From NCBI GenBank assembly GCA_016868575.1, contig VGGL01000015.1, positions 1-40,725 on the forward strand: a stretch of DNA of 40,725 nt, given 5' to 3'. The position numbers and the translations under genes were made by a program. Each line of letters starts with the position of its first letter. Position 1 is the first letter of the stretch. Below, piece by piece: positions 26,740 to 35,818 of this stretch. This DNA is from Bacteroidota bacterium (GTDB taxonomy: Bacteria > Bacteroidota > Bacteroidia > Bacteroidales > FEN-979). The notes beneath the pieces are model-generated. The model saw only the letters and a program-made list of their open reading frames with translations, had not been told where the DNA came from and ran no database searches.

Positions 26740-27812
26740 TCATAAACCGACATTTCGATCTCGCCTTCGAGCACCATCAATGCGTTTTTCGCTAGTGCAT
26801 GCATCTCATCCTCACCGGGATACACGCCAATTGGAGCAATATGGTCGGTTTTCCGTTTTATATAATCCACAAAGTTCTTGTTATAGGCAATGCCGCCGGT
26901 AATAAGAATCGCGTCGACTTGTCCATCGAGGGCAACCCACATGGCGCCAATTTCTTTGGAGACCTGATAGGCCATGGCTTCCTGAACACTCTTAGCTTCC
27001 TCATCGCCCGCCAGGATCCGCTGGTCGACTTCATAGGCATTGTTGGTGCCCAGATAGGCAACAAATCCCCCTTTTCCTGTGATCATCTTGTGAATATCTT
27101 CCTCTGCATATTTTCCACTGAAGCACATTCTTACCAGGTCTCCTGCCGGGAGGGTACCGCTTCTCTCAGGTGAAAAGGGGCCTTCTCCGTCAAGTGCCTG
27201 GTTCACATCGACCACTTTCCCTTTCCGGTGGGCACCAACACTGATACCACCACCGAGATGGGCGATGATCAGGTTGATATCTTCATATCTCTTGCCGATG
27301 GCCAGGGCATGCATCCTGGCAATGGCTTTTTGATTGAGCGCATGAAAAATCGATTTCCTTTCAAAGTTCGGATGGCCGGCGTAACGGGCTACAGGATCCA
27401 GCTCGTCAACCACTACCGGATCTGCAATCAATGCGATAGCACCCGGGATATGTGAGGCCAGATCGTCGGCAATCAATCCTCCCAGGTTGCTGGCATGTTC
27501 CCCCTGAATGCCGGCCCGGAGGTCTTCTTTCAACCGTTCATTGATCCCATACACACCGCTGGCGATAGGCTTCACCAGCCCTCCCCTGCCGACAACCGCC
27601 TGGATGGTTAAGATGTTGATGTGGGCATCTTTAAGCTCACGGAGGATCACTTCTTTGCGGAATTGGAACTGGTCGATGATATGGTCAAATTTATCCAGCT
27701 CTTCCGATGGATGCTTGATATTTTTTAGAAACTCCAGGTCGTTTGACTGGAATAGCGCTATCTTGGTAGAGGTTGACCCGGGATTGATCGCCAGGATGAC
27801 TTTTTTACTCAT
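26736..27812 (-). CDS. buk: Butyrate kinase
   Basis: ILAINPGSTSTKIALFQ, VVGRGGLVKPIASGVY, AHLGGGISVGAHRKGKVVDVNQALDGEGPFSPERSGTLP. Confidence 0.93.
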   Translation of the reverse strand: MSKKVILAINPGSTSTKIALFQSNDLEFLKNIKHPSEELDKFDHIIDQFQFRKEVILRELKDAHINILTIQAVVGRGGLVKPIASGVYGINERLKEDLRAGIQGEHASNLGGLIADDLASHIPGAIALIADPVVVDELDPVARYAGHPNFERKSIFHALNQKAIARMHALAIGKRYEDINLIIAHLGGGISVGAHRKGKVVDVNQALDGEGPFSPERSGTLPAGDLVRMCFSGKYAEEDIHKMITGKGGFVAYLGTNNAYEVDQRILAGDEEAKSVQEAMAYQVSKEIGAMWVALDGQVDAILITGGIAYNKNFVDYIKRKTDHIAPIGVYPGEDEMHALAKNALMVLEGEIEMSVYE

Positions 27813-27821
27813 AGGAATTTG

Positions 27822-28964
27822 CTAGTCTTTGAGTGCAGCTCTGGAAATGACGATTTTTTGTACTTCGGATGTGCCTTCATATATCTGCGTCAGTTTGGCC
27901 TCCCGCATCAAGCGTTCAACGTGGTATTCCTTCACATAGCCATAACCTCCATGGATCTGGACGGCTTCAGTTGTAACTTCCATGGCAATATCCGCACAAT
28001 AGAGCTTGGCCATGGCGCTGGCAATGCCATATGGCTTACCCTGATCTTTAAGCCAGGCTGATTTCAGGCAGAGGTTGCGGGCATTTTCAATCTTCACAGC
28101 CATGTCAGCCAGTTTGAAAGCAATAGCCTGATGATTGCAGATTTCGGTTCCGAAAGCTTTTCTTTCCTTTGAATATTTCACCGACCGTTCATAGGCTCCT
28201 GAAGCAATTCCAAGCGCCTGCGAAGCAATCCCGATCCGGCCGCCATCGAGGGTCTTCATGGCAAAAGAGAAACCGAAACCATCCTCACCAATCCTGTTTT
28301 CCTTGGGAACCTTCACATCGGTAAACATCACTGAGTGTGTATCAGAACTGCGCATTCCCATCTTGTTTTCATGTGGTCCCAGGGTGACACCAGGCCAGTT
28401 CTTTTCAACAATAAGCGCATTGATTCCCTTGTGTTTCTTTTCCGGATATGTCTGGGCAATAACCAGGTAAGTGGATGCACAATACGCATTGGTGATCCAG
28501 TTCTTGGTTCCGTTGAGCAGGTAATGGTCTCCCTTGTCTTCCGCCACTGTTCGCTGGGAAGTGGCGTCAGAACCGGCGTCAGGCTCAGATAAAAGGAAAG
28601 CGCCGATTTTTTCGCCACTTGCAAGTGGTTTGAGATATTTCTCTTTTTGGGCATCCGTGCCATATTCCTCTAATCCCCAATTTACAAGGGAATTACATAC
28701 CGACATGACAACTGAAGTGGCAGCATCGACCTTGGAAATTTCTTCCATGGCAAGGACATAAGAAACAGTATCCATTCCTCCACCGCCATATTTGGGGTCA
28801 GCCATCATCCCAAGGAAGCCCAGTTCGGCAAGTTTTTTAACAGCTTCCGTCGGAAATTCTGCATTATCGTCTCTCTCGATGACGCCGGGCAACAACTCCC
28901 GTACTGCGAAGTCCCTTGCGGACTGCTGGATCATGATTTGTTCTTCTGTAAATTCAAAATTCAT
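27822..28964 (-). CDS. Acyl-CoA dehydrogenase, short-chain/butyryl-CoA type
   Basis: LLSEPDAGSDATSQRT, NGTKNWITNA, HGGYGYVKEYHVERLMREAKLTQIYEGTSEVQKIVI. Confidence 0.92.
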   Translation of the reverse strand: MNFEFTEEQIMIQQSARDFAVRELLPGVIERDDNAEFPTEAVKKLAELGFLGMMADPKYGGGGMDTVSYVLAMEEISKVDAATSVVMSVCNSLVNWGLEEYGTDAQKEKYLKPLASGEKIGAFLLSEPDAGSDATSQRTVAEDKGDHYLLNGTKNWITNAYCASTYLVIAQTYPEKKHKGINALIVEKNWPGVTLGPHENKMGMRSSDTHSVMFTDVKVPKENRIGEDGFGFSFAMKTLDGGRIGIASQALGIASGAYERSVKYSKERKAFGTEICNHQAIAFKLADMAVKIENARNLCLKSAWLKDQGKPYGIASAMAKLYCADIAMEVTTEAVQIHGGYGYVKEYHVERLMREAKLTQIYEGTSEVQKIVISRAALKD

Positions 28965-29050
28965 GTGACATGTGTTTAAGGGTTATTCTTGTATGATTTT
29001 TCTGCAAATAAAATTAGAACTTTTTACATCACCAAAAGAAGTAGTCAGGA

Positions 29051-29839
29051 TTATTTTATGGAAAGGATAAAATCATTCATCTCCCGGAGCACCAGCTCCT
29101 GTGCCTGTTTATGCGGGATGTGCCCACAGCCGGGGATCATCAATGGTTTAGCAGGGCTGGATACTTGCCTCACAATGGCATCCACCTGTGCTGGTGTTCC
29201 AAATTGATCTTCCATACCCTGTATCACCAGCAAAGGACAAGAAATGCCAGGCAAAAACGACTCGATATTCCACCCAGCAGCTTCCGGCGAAAGCCACACA
29301 CGGGTCCAGCTTCGGAACATGCTTTCGGTCTTGTTTCCATGGTATTTCTCCAAAACATTCCTTAAACCCCGTTGTTGATATTCCTCAACAACCCGGTGAA
29401 TTCCTCCGAGTGTTTCCTGCTCGGAGAAAACATGGGCGGCTTCGGTGATGACACCTTTTGTATTCAACGGAAAAGCACCGGCATAGATCAGCGCAATAGT
29501 TCCGCCGTCACTATGTCCTACAATAATATGAGGAAGACTCGCAACTTCAAGGCTTTTTAATAAATCCGGGAGGAAAAGGAGGGCTTCATCATGCAAAAAA
29601 CTGATGGTGCGTGGTGAGGTGATCTCCGTTGACCGGCCATATCCGTACCGGTCATAAAGCAAAGCTGGACACTGAACCTGATCAGCAAGCAGCGCAGGAA
29701 AGTCTCTCCACTGACCGATTGAACCAAGCCCTTCATGCAGGAAGATAAGAAATGGCTTCTGACCAGCGAGAAGATGGCTATTATACCACTGAAAAAAGAT
29801 CGATTTCCCGTCCAATTCCCTGAATCCAGCGTCCTCCAT
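29051..29839 (-). CDS. Alpha/beta hydrolase
   Basis: FLHEGLGSIGQWRDFP oxyanion region; GHSDGG nucleophile elbow; GCGHIPHKQ. Confidence 0.87.
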   Translation of the reverse strand: MEDAGFRELDGKSIFFQWYNSHLLAGQKPFLIFLHEGLGSIGQWRDFPALLADQVQCPALLYDRYGYGRSTEITSPRTISFLHDEALLFLPDLLKSLEVASLPHIIVGHSDGGTIALIYAGAFPLNTKGVITEAAHVFSEQETLGGIHRVVEEYQQRGLRNVLEKYHGNKTESMFRSWTRVWLSPEAAGWNIESFLPGISCPLLVIQGMEDQFGTPAQVDAIVRQVSSPAKPLMIPGCGHIPHKQAQELVLREMNDFILSIK

Positions 29840-30540
29840 CAGGAATTATTTTTAGGGATCAGTTTCTTCAAGGAAAGCATGGTGTCTCCCTCCTTCGCTT
29901 CGAGGATCATCTGTTTAAAGGATGGATGTGCGGAAGATTCTGTAGAGGCAACAAATCTGCTCCCCATTTGCACTCCTTCAGCGCCCAGGGCGAAAGCGGC
30001 CGCCATTCCCCTGCCAGTGGCAATCCCTCCTGCTGCAATCAGCGGTAAATTCACCGCTTGCCGAACCATTGGGATCAGCACCATGGTTGTGGTCTCCTCT
30101 TTCCCATTATGACCACCGGCTTCGAATCCTTCGGCTACAATGGCATCAACGCCAGATTCATCACATTTAAGGGCAGACTTGACACTTGCAACCACGTGAA
30201 CGACTCCGATTCCCTTTTGTTTCAGCCAGCCAGTCCATTTCATCGGACTTCCTGCAGACGTAAAGACAAAAGGAACCTGCTCCTCTGATACGATTTGCAT
30301 GAACTCCTCTGTGTGTGGATAGAGAAGCGGAATATTGACCCCAAAAGGTTTATCAGTTCTGATTTTACACTTTCGGATATGGTCGCGAAGGATATCCGGA
30401 CTCATGGAGCCAGATCCGATCAGTCCGAGCCCGCCGGCACTGCTCACGGCAGATGCCAGTTCCCACCCACTGCACCAGATCATGCCTCCCTGAATGATGG
30501 GGTAATTAATACCAAAGAGCGAAGTTACTCGATTGGTCAT
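29839..30540 (-). CDS. Nitronate monooxygenase / FabK-like FMN enzyme, C-terminally short
   Basis: PIIQGGMIWCSGWELASAVSSAGGLGLIGSG; AEGFEAGGHNGKEETTTMVLIP; LIAAGGIATGRGMAAAFALGAEGVQMGSRF; ATG at 30540 preferred over 30555. Confidence 0.83.
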   Translation of the reverse strand: MTNRVTSLFGINYPIIQGGMIWCSGWELASAVSSAGGLGLIGSGSMSPDILRDHIRKCKIRTDKPFGVNIPLLYPHTEEFMQIVSEEQVPFVFTSAGSPMKWTGWLKQKGIGVVHVVASVKSALKCDESGVDAIVAEGFEAGGHNGKEETTTMVLIPMVRQAVNLPLIAAGGIATGRGMAAAFALGAEGVQMGSRFVASTESSAHPSFKQMILEAKEGDTMLSLKKLIPKNNS

Positions 30541-30578
30541 CACAAATGACCTCACCCCTTTTGTTGAGGATGGGGTTG

Positions 30579-31823
30579 TCAGATTTTCTTGTAAACCATC
30601 ACGCCGAGCGTCTTATCATCCCCGCCCATATTGATTGACAGGCCAAAGGGCTTGTCTTTCGGTATCTCAATTTGGGCTTTCCCGGCACGGTCGGTCATCT
30701 GTTCCCAAATGGTTACGGCCTGGTGGACGCCGGTACCTCCGGTGGGATGACCCCAGCCCATCAATCCACCCGTGGTGTTGAATGGTATCTTACCTCCCCG
30801 GGCGGTGTGGCCTGCAGAAACAAAATCAGGTCCCTCACCATGTGCGGCAAATCCGATGGCTTCCACAGCCATGATTCCGGCGATGGAGAAACAGTCATGA
30901 CATTCAACAGTAGCCAGCTGATCTTTAGTTATTCCAGCCATCTGCAAAGCTTTTTGAACGCCTGCGGCCGTTGTTTCCAACTTGGTAGGATCCTTTGGTG
31001 GCTTGGTAATGTCATATTCAACCTGGCCAAAGCCTGCGATCTCCACTGCATCCTTTTTGTCAATGCCACATTTTTTCAATCCTTCTTCAGATACCGCAGC
31101 AATACCGGAAGCGCCGTCTGACACTTTGGAACAGTCAAAAACATTCAGGTTGTCGACAAAACCCTTCGGGTTGGGTTCGGCCATACCCTGAGCCAACAGA
31201 TCTGCCGTGGTGTTGTGGTATTCCTGAGCGGTCGGGCATAGGCGGGCATTTTCGATGGCATTTACATACCATCGTGCCATGGCCTTGCGGGTTTTTTCCT
31301 TACCAAACTTTTCGTAGTAAGCGCCGGCCCGGTCGCTGAATTTTCCCGGGAAAAAGTAAGCGTGTCCGTCTTTCCGCTCCTTAAACCAGCCTGCAGCGGC
31401 GAGAATATCTGCGCCGTAAATGGCTTTCACGGTATTCTGGACTTCAACCCCAACCACCAGCACCACATCTGCGGTCTCTGCCAAAACAGACTTGATACCT
31501 GTCAATACCGCCAGGGCTCCTGTGCCACAAGCTCCTTCAACACGTGTGCAAGGTTTAAAGGTCAAACCTTCATCAATATAGGGGAAGAATCCAGCCATAT
31601 TGGCCTGCTTATTGAAGCGCGAAGCGATGAAGTTACCAATGACGCACTCATCCACATTGGCCGCACCACCGATCTGCTTCAACACGCCCTGTCCGGCTTC
31701 CCTGATATATTCCTCCAGCCCTGGACGTTCCTTTTTGGGACTGAATTCCTTGCGTCCTGTTCCCATCGAAATGGTGTTGTAACCACCAACCAGATATACT
31801 TTTTTTCTCATTTTCATAGTCAT
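30579..31823 (-). CDS. Thiolase family protein (SCP2-like acetyl-CoA acetyltransferase)
   Basis: VEGACGTGALAVLTGI; VECHDCFSIAGIMAVEAIG; GGLMGWGHPTGGTG. Confidence 0.88.
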   Translation of the reverse strand: MTMKMRKKVYLVGGYNTISMGTGRKEFSPKKERPGLEEYIREAGQGVLKQIGGAANVDECVIGNFIASRFNKQANMAGFFPYIDEGLTFKPCTRVEGACGTGALAVLTGIKSVLAETADVVLVVGVEVQNTVKAIYGADILAAAGWFKERKDGHAYFFPGKFSDRAGAYYEKFGKEKTRKAMARWYVNAIENARLCPTAQEYHNTTADLLAQGMAEPNPKGFVDNLNVFDCSKVSDGASGIAAVSEEGLKKCGIDKKDAVEIAGFGQVEYDITKPPKDPTKLETTAAGVQKALQMAGITKDQLATVECHDCFSIAGIMAVEAIGFAAHGEGPDFVSAGHTARGGKIPFNTTGGLMGWGHPTGGTGVHQAVTIWEQMTDRAGKAQIEIPKDKPFGLSINMGGDDKTLGVMVYKKI

Positions 31824-31829
31824 TTCCTC

Positions 31830-33167
31830 CTAGTTTAAATAATCATTGATTGGACCATAGGCATGAAAGAAACCAGTGAGCAGCACGGTGTTTACATCCT
31901 TCTCAGAAAAAGCCACCTGGTCACTGACAAGTTTCAATCCGATGGCTTTAGAGCGTATGGCATAATCCCTGGCGAGTTTGGCTCCCAGTGAATCCATAAC
32001 CTTTAAAGCCATGAAATACTTTTTGAAGAAGTCATCCTTGGCCGGATGACCAACGGCTGATTTCCACGGAAGAAATCCTTCGGGCATTGGGCCAATCAGC
32101 GCATCACATTTGGCAGCGATGTCTGCTATTGCTACATACGCCTTTTTATCAGGATCATAGATTCCAACCGGTCTCCCCTTTTCGTATTTCAGAAAGCCGT
32201 CTTTCTGCGAGCCATCCGAATGTTGTCCGCCTTTCACACCCAATTCCATGAACTGATCAAGCAACGGGCTGTGTATCTTCTCATCTTTTACATGTGGCGC
32301 CATCACTTTCATGATGTACTGGCAAACATCAATACCCACATAATCGATCAGCTGAAATATGCCCATCGGCCGGATGAGTAAATCCTGGCTAATCTTATTG
32401 ACGATATAAACGGCATCTACAAAAGGCATTTCCTTAGATAGTTTTCCGACCTCCGCCATACCATGCAAGGCATCCCGCATGAAATGGCCATTGCCGATGA
32501 ATCCTGCAAAATCATTGGCAGGGACTTCCACTTTCCGAAGGTTCTTGATAAACTGGCTCACGAACTCAGAGAGCTCAGGCAAGGTGGCTGAGGCCTTGAT
32601 CACTTCAACAAGTCTTTGAACTGCCGGAGGGTTGTAGAAATGCACCCCCAGTACACGCCCACCTAATCCGGCCTCCTTATCCAGGTACCCGATCGGGATG
32701 GAAGAGGTATTGGTGAAAAACCACGGTTTATTCTGGTTGTTCTTCTCAATTTGGGAGAAGATCTTCACCTTTAAGTCCGGATTTTCACTGGCAGCCTCAA
32801 ATACAATCAACGATTCATAGGCAGATTCGAGGGTTGTCACAGGCCGGATGATGTTCATGACATCTTTCACGTACTGATCGATGATCTCGCAGTTTTCGAT
32901 GAGATCTTTCCGGTCAGCATATACTTTTCGCAAAGCAACAGCCTTTTTTTCTGCAGCTTTGAGTACCTGCCCCTGGATGTATTTCATCAGCCCGGCAAGG
33001 GCTTTTTGACTGATATCCAGGGCATAAAGAACATACTCTTTGCCCTTGTTCTCGGGTTTAAGGCTCAGGTCAGCCATTTCCATGGCTGTGAGCAGCAGAA
33101 TGCCGCTACCCATTTTCCCGGCAGCACCCAGCACGGTAACATTCTGAAGTCTTTCTGAATAATTCAT
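31830..33167 (-). CDS. 3-hydroxyacyl-CoA dehydrogenase (hydroxybutyryl-CoA dehydrogenase-like)
   Basis: VTVLGAAGKMGSGIL; FFTNTSSIPI; GVHFYNPPAVQRLVEVI; ANDFAGFIGNGHFMRDAL. Confidence 0.88.
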   Translation of the reverse strand: MNYSERLQNVTVLGAAGKMGSGILLLTAMEMADLSLKPENKGKEYVLYALDISQKALAGLMKYIQGQVLKAAEKKAVALRKVYADRKDLIENCEIIDQYVKDVMNIIRPVTTLESAYESLIVFEAASENPDLKVKIFSQIEKNNQNKPWFFTNTSSIPIGYLDKEAGLGGRVLGVHFYNPPAVQRLVEVIKASATLPELSEFVSQFIKNLRKVEVPANDFAGFIGNGHFMRDALHGMAEVGKLSKEMPFVDAVYIVNKISQDLLIRPMGIFQLIDYVGIDVCQYIMKVMAPHVKDEKIHSPLLDQFMELGVKGGQHSDGSQKDGFLKYEKGRPVGIYDPDKKAYVAIADIAAKCDALIGPMPEGFLPWKSAVGHPAKDDFFKKYFMALKVMDSLGAKLARDYAIRSKAIGLKLVSDQVAFSEKDVNTVLLTGFFHAYGPINDYLN

Positions 33168-33201
33168 ATTACTTATTTTTGAAAAGTGATTAAACTGTTG
33201 T

Positions 33202-33972
33202 TTACCAGTTAGGAGGTCTCTTTTCCAGGAAGGCTTTCATCCCTTCTCCCGATTCGCCGTTTCCGAAAAGAGAGCCGAAGACATTGGCTTCAAGGTCGCA
33301 ACCGGAGGAGAAACCGGCCGGCAAGCCTTTCCGGGTGACCGATTTCACCTGTCTGACAGCCTGAGGCCCTTTGGAAATGATCTTTTTCGCCACATTCATC
33401 GTCTCTTCCATGAGTTGATCCGGTTCAAAAACTTTTTGTACAAGTCCCATCCGGAAAGCTTCCTGTGCAGGGATCATATCCCCGGTGGCAAGCAGGAGAA
33501 GGGCATTGGAAAGGCCTACAAAGCGGGATAGGCGTTGCGTTCCGGCATACCCGGGTATTAATCCCAGGTTGACCTCCGGTTGTCCAAATTTTGCGCTCGT
33601 ACTGGCGATCCGGATGTCACATGCCATGGACAGCTCACATCCGCCGCCAAGCGCAAAGCCGTTGACCGCTGCGATGACGATACACGGAAGCTCCTCAAGC
33701 CGGGCAAAGGTCTTCTGACCAAGTATGGAAAAGGCTTTCCCCTGCTCGCTGTTCATATTGGCCATCTCTGAAATATCTGCACCGGCGACAAAGGCTTTTC
33801 CTTCACCGGTCAGGATAAGTACCCTGACATCCTGTTGCTTTTCAATCACATCCAGGAAGGCATTCAATTCAGTGAAAACCAATGAATTCAGCGCATTCAT
33901 CGCCTGCGGACGGCTGATCGTCAAGACCATGATGGGACCGCTTTGTTCGGTTTTAAATGTCGTATAAGTCAT
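33202..33972 (-). CDS. Enoyl-CoA hydratase/isomerase (crotonase)
   Basis: AGADISEMANM; VNGFALGGGCELSMACDIRIAS; FGQPEVNLGLIPGYAGTQRL. Confidence 0.92.
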   Translation of the reverse strand: MTYTTFKTEQSGPIMVLTISRPQAMNALNSLVFTELNAFLDVIEKQQDVRVLILTGEGKAFVAGADISEMANMNSEQGKAFSILGQKTFARLEELPCIVIAAVNGFALGGGCELSMACDIRIASTSAKFGQPEVNLGLIPGYAGTQRLSRFVGLSNALLLLATGDMIPAQEAFRMGLVQKVFEPDQLMEETMNVAKKIISKGPQAVRQVKSVTRKGLPAGFSSGCDLEANVFGSLFGNGESGEGMKAFLEKRPPNW

Positions 33973-34069
33973 AATCCTAAAATTTCAGGTAAAAATAGAA
34001 AGATAATTTGAATAGAATGGTATCTTTGGAAATGTTTTTCAGAAATCTGCTCTAAAATCGAAAAAGGAA

Positions 34070-34077
34070 TATATTTG
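34070..34077 (+). promoter_or_regulatory. Candidate -7 box TATATTTG upstream of the barrel/giant-protein pair
   Basis: Matches TAnnTTTG; 40 nt before ATG 34118. Confidence 0.35.
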
Positions 34078-34117
34078 CTGAAACTCCAGGAGCCCATTCA
34101 GGAATATTGAAGCAATC

Positions 34118-35806
34118 ATGAAGATCAACCTTAAGCTGACTTTCTATATAATCCTTGTGATGGCAGTTTTTTTTCATTCAGCCCATGCACAGGATATTGA
34201 AAATCTGAAAGACCAGAAACCTTTTACTTTCCATGGCACGATGGGATTAAACCTGATAGGTTACGGGGTAAATGGAATCCCCGGGCGTCAAAATCCATTA
34301 TCCGTTATTTTTTCCGCTAACGCCACAGCATCTCTTTACGGTATAGAATTTCCCTTTTCCATTGTCATTTCGGATAAACAAAAAAACTATTCCCAACCAT
34401 TTAACCAGTTTGGTTTAAGTCCTCACTGGAAATGGATTACCCTTCATGGCGGATACCGGAATATCACATTTTCGAATTACACCCTGGCAGGATATACTTT
34501 TCTGGGCGGCGGAATAGAACTGAACCCGGGTTTGTTCCGTTTTGGATTCATTTATGGTCGGTTTGACCGGAGGACATCCGAAAGTCCGCTTTTTGACACC
34601 GATTCCCTCCCCCACTTTACCCGTAGAGGATTTGCTGCGAAGCTGGGTGTCGGCAATGAAAACAACTTTTTCGACTTGATATACCTGAGAATACGTGATG
34701 ATAGTGCCAGCCTGCAGCAGCCTGATACCGGCGCCATTCGTATGCCGGAGCAAAACAATATTGCCGGGATCAATAGCCGTTTTACGTTTTTCCGTAAGCT
34801 GATCTGGGAAGTCGAAGGCGCATTTAGTTTGTACACGACAAATCTTGGCTCAGGTGAATTAAAGGACGTAACGGACAACTCATTTTTAAATTCCGTGAAC
34901 AAAGTCCTGGTGATCAACCAATCCTCTGAATACTACTCGGCTATCCGTTCATCCCTGCAATACAAAGCGAAATCCTGGTCGTTAAAACTTGAATACCGGA
35001 GGATCGATCCCAAATATCGGTCCATGGGAGCCTATTTCTTCAACAACGATATCGAAAATCTGACGGTTGGTCCTTCATTTGCATTGTACAAAAGAAAATT
35101 GATCTTTAGCGGAAATATAGGTTTGCAGAGGGATAACCTGAAAAAAACCAAGAAGGCGAGCTCAAACAGAATGATCGGAAATGTCAATATCTCATTCCAT
35201 CCATCAACAACATTTGGCTTTGATGTCAATTACAATAATTACAGCATCCATCAGAAACCGGGTAGATTGGCACTGAATGATTCCATCAAAGTGGGCCAGA
35301 CAACCCAAAACCTGACCCTCACACCCCGCTTGATTTTTGTCAATATGAAAAACAGTCATCTGGTTATGCTGGTTTACTCGTTTCTGAAATTCAGTGATAA
35401 AAATCGTTTTACATCTGCGTTCTCGGAGTTTTCGTCGCATACTACCCAGCTTAATTATATCCTTGGTTTGATAAAAAGCAAACTTTCCATTACCTTTGGA
35501 ATAACCAATACCATTCTTAATAGTTATGCCGGCAGCAGCACAGGAATAGGAGGAAATACCGGGATCAGTAAAACGTTATGGAAGGATAGGATGACATTGA
35601 ACTGGAATGCTTCATTGATGAGGAACGTTTATTTTAACGACGGAGGATGGATCGTGAATTCCAATTTTATCTGTAACATTAAAATCCATGATCATCACAG
35701 CCTCAGAGCCTGCATGTATTACACAGGAAATTACCCGGATGCTGACAATCCGAATCTTTCTTTCAATGAGTACAAAGGAGATATCAGTTATATTTTTACT
35801 TTTTAG
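34118..35806 (+). CDS. Predicted outer-membrane beta-barrel protein, uncharacterised
   Basis: Signal peptide ending AHAQ; alternating beta-rich sequence throughout; terminal ...GDISYIFTF aromatic end typical of barrels. Confidence 0.7.
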   Translation: MKINLKLTFYIILVMAVFFHSAHAQDIENLKDQKPFTFHGTMGLNLIGYGVNGIPGRQNPLSVIFSANATASLYGIEFPFSIVISDKQKNYSQPFNQFGLSPHWKWITLHGGYRNITFSNYTLAGYTFLGGGIELNPGLFRFGFIYGRFDRRTSESPLFDTDSLPHFTRRGFAAKLGVGNENNFFDLIYLRIRDDSASLQQPDTGAIRMPEQNNIAGINSRFTFFRKLIWEVEGAFSLYTTNLGSGELKDVTDNSFLNSVNKVLVINQSSEYYSAIRSSLQYKAKSWSLKLEYRRIDPKYRSMGAYFFNNDIENLTVGPSFALYKRKLIFSGNIGLQRDNLKKTKKASSNRMIGNVNISFHPSTTFGFDVNYNNYSIHQKPGRLALNDSIKVGQTTQNLTLTPRLIFVNMKNSHLVMLVYSFLKFSDKNRFTSAFSEFSSHTTQLNYILGLIKSKLSITFGITNTILNSYAGSSTGIGGNTGISKTLWKDRMTLNWNASLMRNVYFNDGGWIVNSNFICNIKIHDHHSLRACMYYTGNYPDADNPNLSFNEYKGDISYIFTF

Positions 35807-35818
35807 AAATACATAATT

